Shown here piece by piece: positions 1-5,036 of a stretch of 5,176 nucleotides of DNA; positions within the stretch are counted from its first letter, which is position 1, and each line of letters starts with the position of its first letter. Source of the DNA: CADEEN01 sp031389585. Its GTDB lineage: Bacteria; Pseudomonadota; Gammaproteobacteria; Burkholderiales; Burkholderiaceae_C. The notes under the pieces were generated by a model. That model saw only the letters and a program-made list of their open reading frames with translations, searched no databases and had not been told where the DNA came from. The DNA is taken from NCBI GenBank assembly GCA_031389585.1, contig JANMSS010000061.1, positions 1-5,176 on the forward strand. Direction: 5' to 3'. Made by a program: the position numbers and the translations under genes.

Positions 1-92
1 GCGTGCTGATCGTGAAATGGACCCTGATTGGTGCCGTCGGCGTCGGGCTCGTCATCCTGATTGAGCATCTGATGCCGCGATTGAACCTATGA
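1..92 (+). CDS. C-terminal end of an unidentified membrane protein (partial)
   Basis: Only the last 29 codons are visible, read from base 3 to a TGA at 90-92; the start lies outside the window. The visible part is one strongly hydrophobic stretch (about residues WTLIGAVGVGLVILI) followed by a short polar tail EHLMPRLNL, so the protein ends in a transmembrane helix with a short hydrophilic C-terminus. Its stop codon overlaps the start of the next gene in an ATGA arrangement, which implies the two are co-transcribed and translationally coupled. I cannot assign a family from this fragment. Confidence 0.6.
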   Translation, partial: VLIVKWTLIGAVGVGLVILIEHLMPRLNL

Positions 93-304
93 CGGTCTTC
101 TACTGGGTCATGGCCACGCTGACGGTGGGCAGCTTCCTGCCGTGCCTGCTTTACATCGTGCTCTACGCGATGACGGGCGAGGAGGCCTGCGCCCGCCGTG
201 CCCGCATCTTCTGGAACTCGGCCAAGCTGTTCGGCCTGCTCGGTTTCAATATCGGCATCTGGGGCCATGTGGTGGTGGCCCTGTGGCGGGTGGCTTTTCG
301 CTGA
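89..304 (+). CDS. Small two-helix inner-membrane protein, function unknown
   Basis: This is a complete 71-residue protein that I do not recognise. Two hydrophobic segments are visible, about residues 5-27 and 47-67, joined by a loop rich in Arg and Lys (CARRARIFWNSAK). By the positive-inside rule this loop is cytoplasmic and both termini lie on the periplasmic side. Single cysteines occur at residue 19, in the first helix, and at residue 34, in the loop. There is no clear Shine-Dalgarno sequence, but the ATG overlaps the stop of the preceding membrane-protein gene (ATGA), so translation is probably by coupling. The pairing suggests two subunits of one membrane complex, which is inference. Size and composition resemble many small membrane partners, so no function is claimed. 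Confidence 0.75.
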   Translation: MTVFYWVMATLTVGSFLPCLLYIVLYAMTGEEACARRARIFWNSAKLFGLLGFNIGIWGHVVVALWRVAFR

Positions 305-315
305 GCGCGCCGGCC

Positions 316-335
316 TGACTGGGCGATCCCCGTCA
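316..335. terminator. Weak hairpin between convergent genes
   Basis: The short gap between the two convergent genes contains an imperfect hairpin: TGAC-GGG pairs with CCC-GTCA around a CGAT loop, with one mismatched pair. A second small one, GCCG-CGAG-CGGC, lies at 349-360. Neither has a T-tract on either strand, so an intrinsic terminator is not well supported. They are only the best structures in the place where bidirectional termination would be expected. Confidence 0.22.
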
Positions 336-370
336 AAGTTGCCTGCGAGCCGCGAGCGGCCCGCCATCGT

Positions 371-1693
371 CTAGGCAGCGCCTCCGGCGCCTGCGCTGCG
401 CTTGCCCTTGAGCCGCTCGATCATGTCGACGACGATGGCATGCTCCTGCATGGACAGCAGGCTGGTGCGCAAATACTGCTCGCGTTCAAGTTCGCGCATG
501 CGCCACTCCATCTCGTCGATCAGCGTCATGATCTCCGCATAGACCTGGGGATCGCGCAGCAGTGCCAGTTCCGCGAGCAGCACTATAGGGCTGTGCACAT
601 CCAGCCCGGTGCTCGAGAACGAAGCCTGGATTCGCACCAGGCGATTCAGCCCGGCCTGGAGCACGACGCGCAGTTCCGGCCGCGCTTCGGCGATGCGCTC
701 CTCGATCCAGTCGCGTGACTCACCGAAGCGCTGCAGCGTGGCCGCAAGTTGCACGATGCGCGGCACGGCCTCCTCCAGTGGAGCGGCTGTCGAGAGCTCG
801 ACCGGCAGGTCCGGTGCGGCGCGCGCTGCCACCGAGATGGCCTCCAGCACGGCGGGGGTGAACTCGCCGGGAACCAGCCGAGTAGCCATGCCCGCGCGGG
901 TTAAAGGCGACAGGTCCGACTCGACCAATGCCATCAGCCACTCCGCTGCCGCCAGAATCTGGCCATCGAGGGTGAACGCCTCATCGGCGATGCTGCGTGG
1001 ATAGCCGAAGCCATCGAGTCGCTCATGGTGCAGCAGCACCGCGTTGGCCACCGCCTGGCCCGCGCCGACCATGTCGCGCAGCACGCGGTGCGCGACCAGC
1101 GGGTGCGTCACGATGTGACGCCACTGGTCGGCGTCGAGTGGTGTGCCCTTGACCAGGTAGTCAGGGTTGATGTAGAGCTCGCCGACGTCGTGCACCAGGC
1201 CGGCGGTGGCGACCACGCGATGGCGATCGATGTCGCCTGGCAGCAGTCGGCGTGCCAGCGACATCGCGAGCATCGCGACGCCCACGGTGTGGTCCAGGCG
1301 GTCCGGCTGGTATTGCGCATAGACCGTCAGCAGCGACTGCATCGGCGGCGACAGCGGGAGCGCGGCCAGCGATTCTGGCACCGGGCGCGCGCGCTCAAAC
1401 GCGCACATGGCGCGAAGCAGAGGGTACTTTTCGATCAAGGCCTCGCCGATTGGCTGGAAGCGCGCCGGGACGACGCCGTCGACGACCTGCACACAGTCCT
1501 CCAGCGGCTTGCGCAGCTTGTGCTGAAGCAGCCGGTCGCGCGAGCCGGCGTCGATGCGCGTGCCCTTGGCGAGCAGCTTGACCCCGTTGCCCGCGACGAT
1601 GTCTTCGGCCGCCTCGATGTCATGCGTCTGCGCCGTCGCGACCATGTGTTCGAGGTAGTGGGGGTTGACGTTCCCGGTTGGTTCGACGGTCAT
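371..1693 (-). CDS. HD-GYP domain protein, probable cyclic-di-GMP phosphodiesterase
   Basis: This 440-residue cytoplasmic protein has no transmembrane helix and no GGDEF or receiver domain. Residues 10-75 resemble the N-terminal segment often seen before HD-GYP domains (AEDIVAGNGVKLLAKG, then LLQHKLRKPLE). The HD-GYP core covers about 120-265: His135, the HD pair His168-Asp169, His197, and the signature HHERLDGFGYP at 222-232. Residues 320-430 are helical, ending in a charged probable coiled coil. HD-GYP proteins hydrolyse c-di-GMP with a two- or three-metal centre. Two positions are unusual: HDVGE replaces the common HDxGK, and Glu251 (ILAAAE) stands where a metal-ligand Asp is usual, so activity is likely but not certain. 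The ATG at 1693 is preceded by AAGGA with 5-nt spacing. The gene appears monocistronic, with its own upstream region. Confidence 0.9.
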   Translation of the reverse strand: MTVEPTGNVNPHYLEHMVATAQTHDIEAAEDIVAGNGVKLLAKGTRIDAGSRDRLLQHKLRKPLEDCVQVVDGVVPARFQPIGEALIEKYPLLRAMCAFERARPVPESLAALPLSPPMQSLLTVYAQYQPDRLDHTVGVAMLAMSLARRLLPGDIDRHRVVATAGLVHDVGELYINPDYLVKGTPLDADQWRHIVTHPLVAHRVLRDMVGAGQAVANAVLLHHERLDGFGYPRSIADEAFTLDGQILAAAEWLMALVESDLSPLTRAGMATRLVPGEFTPAVLEAISVAARAAPDLPVELSTAAPLEEAVPRIVQLAATLQRFGESRDWIEERIAEARPELRVVLQAGLNRLVRIQASFSSTGLDVHSPIVLLAELALLRDPQVYAEIMTLIDEMEWRMRELEREQYLRTSLLSMQEHAIVVDMIERLKGKRSAGAGGAA

Positions 1694-1698
1694 AGCAA

Positions 1699-1703
1699 TC
1701 CTT
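1699..1703 (-). promoter_or_regulatory. Ribosome binding site of the HD-GYP gene
   Basis: AAGGA on the minus strand ends 5 nt before the ATG at 1693-1691. It fixes the start codon and lies 2 nt from the base of the stem-loop at 1706-1741. Confidence 0.7.
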
Positions 1704-1705
1704 GA

Positions 1706-1741
1706 GGCGCAGAAGTATCGCCGTAGCGGCGGATCTGCGCC
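1706..1741 (-). promoter_or_regulatory. Stable stem-loop immediately upstream of the HD-GYP Shine-Dalgarno
   Basis: GGCGCAGA (1706-1713) pairs perfectly with TCTGCGCC (1734-1741). Inside it CGCCG (1719-1723) pairs with CGGCG (1727-1731) around a 3-nt loop, leaving an asymmetric internal loop of 5 and 2 nt. The base of the stem is 2 nt from the AAGGA. If transcribed it would sit against the ribosome binding site and could modulate initiation, mRNA stability or protein binding. No T-tract follows, so it is not an intrinsic terminator. As DNA it could also be an operator. The structure is seen in the sequence; the role is inferred. Confidence 0.5.
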
Positions 1742-1758
1742 GCAAGGTACAGCATCAA

Positions 1759-1801
1759 GTCCGGCCTTGCCAGCCGCTCTTCAGCCGCTCCTCAGCCGGA
1801 C
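1759..1801. repeat. 11-bp tandem repeat framed by a 7-bp inverted repeat
   Basis: CAGCCGCTC occurs at 1771-1779 and 1782-1790, and CAGCCG again at 1793-1798, so the unit repeats every 11 bp for about 2.5 copies. The array is framed by GTCCGGC (1759-1765) and its exact complement GCCGGAC (1795-1801). It lies about 65-110 bp upstream of the HD-GYP start. The period equals about one helical turn, so the copies would present on the same face of DNA, as regulator sites often do. Confidence 0.4.
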
Positions 1802-1814
1802 CAGGCGGGTGGCC

Positions 1815-1843
1815 TCCGGGGCTTGAGCATCGACATCCGGGGC
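1815..1843. repeat. 8-bp direct repeat, 21-bp period
   Basis: TCCGGGGC occurs at 1815-1822 and again at 1836-1843, exactly 21 bp apart (about two helical turns), in the noncoding gap upstream of the HD-GYP gene. In GC-rich DNA this could be chance. Confidence 0.25.
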
Positions 1844-1847
1844 AGTC

Positions 1848-1859
1848 GGGTCGTGACCC
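1848..1859. repeat. Perfect palindrome GGGTC-GT-GACCC
   Basis: A 12-bp site with two exactly complementary 5-bp arms and a 2-bp centre lies in the noncoding gap, about 155-166 bp upstream of the HD-GYP start codon. The form suits a dimeric regulator, but no family is recognised. Confidence 0.3.
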
Positions 1860-1890
1860 TGTGGCGGGTGGTTGGCTGTCCGGGCTCACA

Positions 1891-1919
1891 AGGAAACGCA
1901 GGGCCGCCCCAAGTTTCCT
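1891..1919 (-). terminator. Candidate terminator of the minus-strand membrane operon
   Basis: About 20 nt beyond the stop of the last operon gene, AGGAAAC (1891-1897) pairs perfectly with GTTTCCT (1913-1919); the loop holds further complementary GGG/CCC runs. On the minus strand the stem is followed by TGTGAG rather than a T-tract, so it is a weak candidate. An overlapping alternative stem, CCCAAG (1908-1913) with CTTGGG (1928-1933), excludes this one. Confidence 0.35.
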
Positions 1920-1938
1920 GGCTCCGCCTTGGGCGTGC

Positions 1939-2403
1939 TCAGTAAGCCCGCCCGCGCCGGTACTGCGCGTGCTGCCGGCGCTCGAGTTGCGTGGCCTTGG
2001 CCAGTGCGGCCAGCGACGCGCCAGCGTGCGCATGGGTGATCGCGATGCCCAGGGCATCGGCGGCGTCGGTGCTGATGTCGTTGATCGGCGGATAGGCGCG
2101 CTCGGCGTATTCCCATTGAATGGCCACGGCCACCGGCACCAGCGCGGTGAACACCCCGATGAGGGCCGCGGCGAACCCGCGTCGCGCAGCGCCCGGGCGA
2201 GTCTGAAACACGCCCATGGCAGACAGGACAAGCGCAACTGCCCCGCCATATGCAGCCCATTCGGACAGCTGCAGGCCGACGGCGAAATGCCACCCGCCGA
2301 GCCGATAGCCAATGGCCGATGCCACGATGGCGGCGATCGCAGCCAGGCCCAGGACCATGCCCGACACTGCCAACATGGACAGGGACTTGCGTTGATTCGA
2401 CAT
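1939..2403 (-). CDS. Short membrane protein matching only the N-terminal part of DUF1499 proteins
   Basis: The protein has 154 residues with hydrophobic segments at about 10-32, 50-66 and 76-95. The pattern GYRLGGWHFAVGL, then EWAAYGG, then a third helix and AYPPINDISTD (103-113) matches my recollection of DUF1499 proteins, in which a membrane region leads into a PP-hDI-TD motif and a soluble DUF1499 domain. Here the soluble domain is missing: only about 40 residues follow, ending LERRQHAQYRRGRAY. I read the other minus-strand frames and the next 245 bp and saw no convincing remainder, so a simple single frameshift is unlikely. It may be a shortened paralogue or a decayed gene. The ATG at 2403 has no clear Shine-Dalgarno sequence, but the preceding rhodanese-fusion gene ends 28 bp upstream, so it is probably the last gene of that operon. 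Function unknown. Confidence 0.65.
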   Translation of the reverse strand: MSNQRKSLSMLAVSGMVLGLAAIAAIVASAIGYRLGGWHFAVGLQLSEWAAYGGAVALVLSAMGVFQTRPGAARRGFAAALIGVFTALVPVAVAIQWEYAERAYPPINDISTDAADALGIAITHAHAGASLAALAKATQLERRQHAQYRRGRAY

Positions 2404-2431
2404 CGATTCGTCGTTGATCGTGTTGTGGGAT

Positions 2432-3400
2432 TCAGGCGCTTGCTACGGGCCAACCGTTGGCACGCCAAGCGGTCATGCCCCCCTGGACAATCCTCGCGTC
2501 GGTGAAGCCGGCCTCGGCGAGCAAGCGCGCCGCCTGGGCCGAGCGCCGGTCGGTGCGGCAGATCAGACGAATGGGCCGCTGCTTGTGCACCTCAAGTTCC
2601 ACAACCCGCTGGGGCAGCTCCTCCAGCGGCATGTTGTAGGCGTCGCGGATGTGGCCCAATTCACCGGCGAAATCGGCTGCAGTGCGGACATCAAGCAGCA
2701 GGACCTCCTCACCGGCATCGAGTTGCCGCTTCAGGTCGATCACCTCCACCGTGGGCTGTTGCCGAAGCTTGCGCACGATGCGCGGCAAGAAAGCGACGGC
2801 AGCCAGCAGAGACAGGGCGATGGCGACGTCGCGGACCAATCCATCGCCACCCTCCAGCGCCTCGCGCCCGACGTGGCCGAGCCAGGTGTACGCAAAGGCA
2901 CCGGGCAGCATGAAGACCCAGGTGGCCAGCAGGTAGGTGAGGAACGAAATGCGGGTCAGGCCCAGCGCGTAGTTCAGCAGGTTGAAGGGGAACAGAGGCA
3001 CCAGCCGCACGAAGGCGACGAAGCGCCAGCCTTCGATCGCCACACCGTCATTGAGCCGTTGCAGGCGCGGCCCGGCGCGCCGTGCAACCCAGTCCGCGCC
3101 GAGGTAGCGGGCGATGAGGAATGCCAACGTGGCGCCCACGGTCGCGCCGGTCAGGTTCCACAGCGTCCCCCAGAGCGGCCCGAACAAGGCGCCGCCGGCC
3201 AGCGTGATGATGGCACCCGGCAGGAACAGCACGGTGGCCACGGCGTAGAGGGCCATGAACAGCAGCGGCCCCGCCGCCCCGGCCGCTTCGACCCAGGCAT
3301 GCAGGGCTGGCGCATCGAAGCGCTCGCGCACGGCCAGCCCAACGCCGACGGTCGCCACCAGCGCCAAGCCCAGCAGCCCGCGCAGCGCGGTCCTGTTCAT
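2432..3400 (-). CDS. VTT-domain (TVP38/TMEM64/DedA-like) membrane protein fused to a C-terminal rhodanese domain
   Basis: The protein has 322 residues counted from the ATG at 3400. An N-terminal helix (about 6-24) leads into a VTT domain with the motifs FLPGAIITLAGGALFG (59-74) and RLVPLFPFNLLNYALGL (132-148), then GAFAYTWLG, with a last helix at about 190-207. VTT proteins are inner-membrane proteins linked to lipid scrambling or transport. Residues 215-322 form a rhodanese domain with LLDVR (Asp237, Arg239) and an active-site loop CRTDRRS starting at Cys281, ending with GGMTAWRANGWPV. An intact cysteine suggests it can carry persulfide sulfur, probably on the cytoplasmic side. The gene overlaps the upstream stop (TGATG); a GTG at 3403 directly before the ATG is an alternative start, with a weak AAGAG upstream. 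Such fusions are, I believe, known but uncommon. The substrate cannot be read from sequence. Confidence 0.88.
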   Translation of the reverse strand: MNRTALRGLLGLALVATVGVGLAVRERFDAPALHAWVEAAGAAGPLLFMALYAVATVLFLPGAIITLAGGALFGPLWGTLWNLTGATVGATLAFLIARYLGADWVARRAGPRLQRLNDGVAIEGWRFVAFVRLVPLFPFNLLNYALGLTRISFLTYLLATWVFMLPGAFAYTWLGHVGREALEGGDGLVRDVAIALSLLAAVAFLPRIVRKLRQQPTVEVIDLKRQLDAGEEVLLLDVRTAADFAGELGHIRDAYNMPLEELPQRVVELEVHKQRPIRLICRTDRRSAQAARLLAEAGFTDARIVQGGMTAWRANGWPVASA

Positions 3401-4263
3401 CACGAGGCGCTCTTACCCGACCAGTGACGACGGTTGATGGCGTAGCCACTGACTGCGCCCTTGAACGGCATCAGCAACATCCCATCCAGGCGCGCCACCT
3501 CGCGCGGGTCGGCGCGTCCGTGGATGCCGATGACGATCGCGTCATGCCCGGCGCGAGGCTGGGCACGGTAGGTGCCGAACAGGCGGTCCCACCAGGGCAG
3601 GTTGAAGCCGAAGTTGGAGTTGGTCTCGTCGTCTTCGACCGAATGATGCACGCGGTGCATGTCGGGCGTGACGACAAACCAGCGCAGCACGCGGTCCAGC
3701 GCAGCGGGCAAGCGGATGTTGCCGTGGTTGAACATCGCCGTCGCGTTGAGCAGCACCTCGAAGATCACCACTGCCAGCACTGGCGGGCCGAGCACGGTGA
3801 TGGTGGCGAACTTGATCAGCATCGACAGCGCGATCTCGATCGGGTGGAAGCGCGCACCGGTGGTCAGGTCGTAGTCCAGGTCGGCGTGGTGCACCTGGTG
3901 CAGCCGCCAAAGCGCGGGCACGGCATGCACCATCACGTGCTGCAACCAGATCACGAAGTCCATCGCGATCACGGCCACCGGCAGCGCCAGCCAGAACGGC
4001 ACCTGGAAGTGGTTGAGCAGGCCCCAGCCGTTGGCCACGCCGAAGGCCGCCACGCCCACTGCCGCCAGCGGGAACATCAGCCGCAGCAGCAGGGTGTTGA
4101 GCACCACCAGGCCGAGGTTGCTGCTCCAGCGCAAGGCCTTGGACACGGTCAGCGCGCGCCGCGGCGCAGCCCACTCCCACAGCGCCACGAGCGCGAAGAT
4201 GCCGAGGAAAAAGCTCAGCCGGATGGCCGGCTCGTGGGCGAGGACGAACTGTTCAAAATCCAT
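3400..4263 (-). CDS. Sterol desaturase / fatty acid hydroxylase superfamily membrane protein
   Basis: The protein has 287 residues counted from the ATG at 4263. Hydrophobic segments lie at about 14-30, 46-76, 88-108 and 150-175. The di-iron histidine clusters of the superfamily are intact: HVMVH (109-113), HQVHH (122-126) and HRVHH (203-207), with additional histidines in RFHP (140) and FNHGN (180). The family uses O2 at a membrane di-iron site to hydroxylate or desaturate lipids, sterols, carotenoids or alkylglycerols; the substrate here is not predictable and need not be a sterol. An upstream in-frame ATG at 4275 exists, but the GGAG at 4274-4271 lies 7 nt before the ATG at 4263, which favours the shorter form. 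It is the first gene of the operon and overlaps the rhodanese fusion by one base, suggesting a joint role in membrane lipid modification. Confidence 0.88.
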   Translation of the reverse strand: MDFEQFVLAHEPAIRLSFFLGIFALVALWEWAAPRRALTVSKALRWSSNLGLVVLNTLLLRLMFPLAAVGVAAFGVANGWGLLNHFQVPFWLALPVAVIAMDFVIWLQHVMVHAVPALWRLHQVHHADLDYDLTTGARFHPIEIALSMLIKFATITVLGPPVLAVVIFEVLLNATAMFNHGNIRLPAALDRVLRWFVVTPDMHRVHHSVEDDETNSNFGFNLPWWDRLFGTYRAQPRAGHDAIVIGIHGRADPREVARLDGMLLMPFKGAVSGYAINRRHWSGKSAS

Positions 4264-4270
4264 GACTGTC

Positions 4271-4274
4271 TCCA
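4271..4274 (-). promoter_or_regulatory. Ribosome binding site deciding the start of the desaturase-family gene
   Basis: GGAG on the minus strand sits 7 nt before the ATG at 4263-4261. It lies within the first codons of the longer reading from 4275, which itself has no Shine-Dalgarno sequence, so the internal ATG is the better start. Confidence 0.55.
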
Positions 4275-4306
4275 TCGGTCTGACGTTGGAGGTTCACGAC
4301 AGGTGA

Positions 4307-4336
4307 TTGACCTTTCATACCAACGACCGTTAGAAT
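4307..4336 (+). promoter_or_regulatory. Sigma-70-type promoter of the ArsR-rhodanese gene
   Basis: The -35 box TTGACC (4307-4312) and -10 box TAGAAT (4331-4336) each match consensus at 5 of 6 positions, with an 18-bp spacer. Transcription would start near 4342-4344, at or within two bases of the ATG at 4344, predicting a leaderless message. The -10 box overlaps the alternative ATG at 4335, which argues against that start. Confidence 0.6.
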
Positions 4337-4341
4337 GTACA
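4314..4341 (-). promoter_or_regulatory. Possible divergent promoter of the desaturase-family operon
   Basis: On the minus strand TGTACA (4341-4336) and TATGAA (4319-4314) are separated by 16 bp, each matching sigma-70 consensus at 4 of 6 positions. Transcription would start near 4307, leaving about 44 nt of leader before the ATG at 4263. It overlaps the forward promoter almost completely. The match is weak and rests partly on context. Confidence 0.35.
4316..4337. promoter_or_regulatory. Palindromic operator, probably for the ArsR-type repressor
   Basis: The arms CATACCAACG (4316-4325) and CGTTAGAATG (4328-4337) are complementary at 8 of 10 positions around a 2-bp centre. The site fills the forward promoter spacer and covers its -10 box, the classic position for repression, and also covers the spacer and -10 of the possible reverse promoter. 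An isolated inverted CGTTGG at 4284-4289 is complementary to the CCAACG of the left arm and may be an extra half-site. Assignment to the adjacent ArsR protein is inference from position and symmetry. Confidence 0.55.
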
Positions 4342-4343
4342 CC

Positions 4344-5006
4344 ATGAACAACCGATCACTCAAGGATCTTCTGTATGAGCAGGTCGCCCGCGTGGGCAAG
4401 GCACTGGCCAGCCCGAAGCGGCTGGAGATGCTCGAGATGCTGGCGCAGGGAGAAAAGGCCGTCGAAACAGTGGCCGCCGAGGTGGCCATCGACGTCAAAC
4501 TCGCCAGCGCCCACCTGAAGGCACTGAAGGAAGCGCGGCTGGTGCAGAGCCGGCGTGAGGGCAAGCGCATGGTCTACCGGCTGAGCGGCAACGATGTGGC
4601 GCAACTCGGCGTGACGCTGCGCCAGGTGGCCGAAGAGCACCTGCTGGAATTGCGTCTGGCGCTGCAACAGATGATGGCCGAGCCCGACCGGTTGGCCAGC
4701 GTCGGCCGCAAAGACCTGCTGGCCAAGGCGAAACGCGGCGAAGTGATCGTGCTCGACGTGCGACCGCAGGACGAGTACGACACCGCCCACCTGCCCTACG
4801 CGCGATCGATGCCGCTGCCTGAGCTGGCGCACCGGCTGGCCGAGTTGCCGCTCGACGTGGAGATCGTCGCCTACTGCCGCGGCCCGTTCTGCCTGATGTC
4901 CGACGAGGCGGTGAAGCTGCTGCAGGCGCGCGGCTACCGCGCGCGCAAGACCTTTGATGGCGTCAGCGAATGGCAGGCCGCGGGCCTGCCGGTCAAACGG
5001 GCCTGA
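4344..5006 (+). CDS. ArsR-family transcriptional regulator with C-terminal rhodanese domain
   Basis: The protein has 220 residues from the ATG at 4344. Residues 6-85 form an ArsR winged helix: YEQVARVGKALASPKRLEMLEML, the helix-turn-helix VETVAAEV...LASAHLKALKEARLV (about 40-67), and a basic wing RREGKRMVYRL. A helical linker leads to a rhodanese domain (about 120-217) with VLDVRPQDEY (Asp138, Arg140) and the active-site loop CRGPFCLMS containing Cys178 and Cys183. These are the only cysteines, so the metal or dithiol sensor cysteines of classical ArsR/SmtB and SqrR/BigR proteins are absent and sensing, if thiol-based, must lie in the rhodanese loop. Persulfide sensing is inferred. It is probably autoregulated through the palindrome in its promoter and is followed 30 bp later by a DsrE-type gene. 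The ATG at 4335 is a less likely start because it overlaps the -10 box. Confidence 0.9.
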   Translation: MNNRSLKDLLYEQVARVGKALASPKRLEMLEMLAQGEKAVETVAAEVAIDVKLASAHLKALKEARLVQSRREGKRMVYRLSGNDVAQLGVTLRQVAEEHLLELRLALQQMMAEPDRLASVGRKDLLAKAKRGEVIVLDVRPQDEYDTAHLPYARSMPLPELAHRLAELPLDVEIVAYCRGPFCLMSDEAVKLLQARGYRARKTFDGVSEWQAAGLPVKRA

Positions 5007-5025
5007 AACCAGCGTCTGAACAACC

Positions 5026-5031
5026 AAGGAG
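5026..5031 (+). promoter_or_regulatory. Ribosome binding site of the DsrE-family gene
   Basis: AAGGAG lies 5 nt before the ATG at 5037, a strong site. It contrasts with the preceding regulator gene, which has no Shine-Dalgarno sequence. Confidence 0.75.
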
Positions 5032-5036
5032 CAGCC

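Noticed and set aside
375..399. Perfect 7-bp hairpin GCAGCGC/GCGCTGC at the 3' end of the HD-GYP gene
   Set aside because: It lies within the last codons (a Gly/Ala-rich tail) before the stop and has no T-tract. GC-rich Ala/Gly codons readily make such stems, so I do not call a terminator.
1025..1705. Long open frame on the plus strand opposite the HD-GYP gene
   Set aside because: It mirrors the codon pattern of the HD-GYP gene in GC-rich DNA. Its product is a run of His, Arg, Gln and Val with no recognisable motif, whereas the minus strand encodes intact HD-GYP motifs.
1750..1775. Possible sigma-54 promoter (TGGCAAG followed by TTGAT) upstream of the HD-GYP gene
   Set aside because: The spacing between the GG and the second element does not fit the fixed -24/-12 geometry, and the GC dinucleotide is misplaced.
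1702..2505. 267-codon plus-strand open frame and a 237-codon minus-strand open frame (1755-2468) over the DUF1499-like gene
   Set aside because: Both give low-complexity Arg/Pro/Ser-rich products and conflict with a membrane protein showing clear hydrophobic segments and a recognisable motif.
2414..3427. 337-codon plus-strand open frame opposite the VTT-rhodanese gene
   Set aside because: The product is rich in Gln, Gly, Arg and Pro with no domain, and lies entirely antisense to a gene with two intact domains.
3424..4347. 307-codon plus-strand open frame opposite the desaturase-family gene
   Set aside because: It is the antisense reflection of a gene with all three histidine clusters; its product is His/Gln/Val-rich without motifs.
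4356..5027. 223-codon minus-strand open frame covering the ArsR-rhodanese gene
   Set aside because: It is equal in length to the real gene, but its translation has no motif, and the plus strand shows both a helix-turn-helix and a rhodanese active site.
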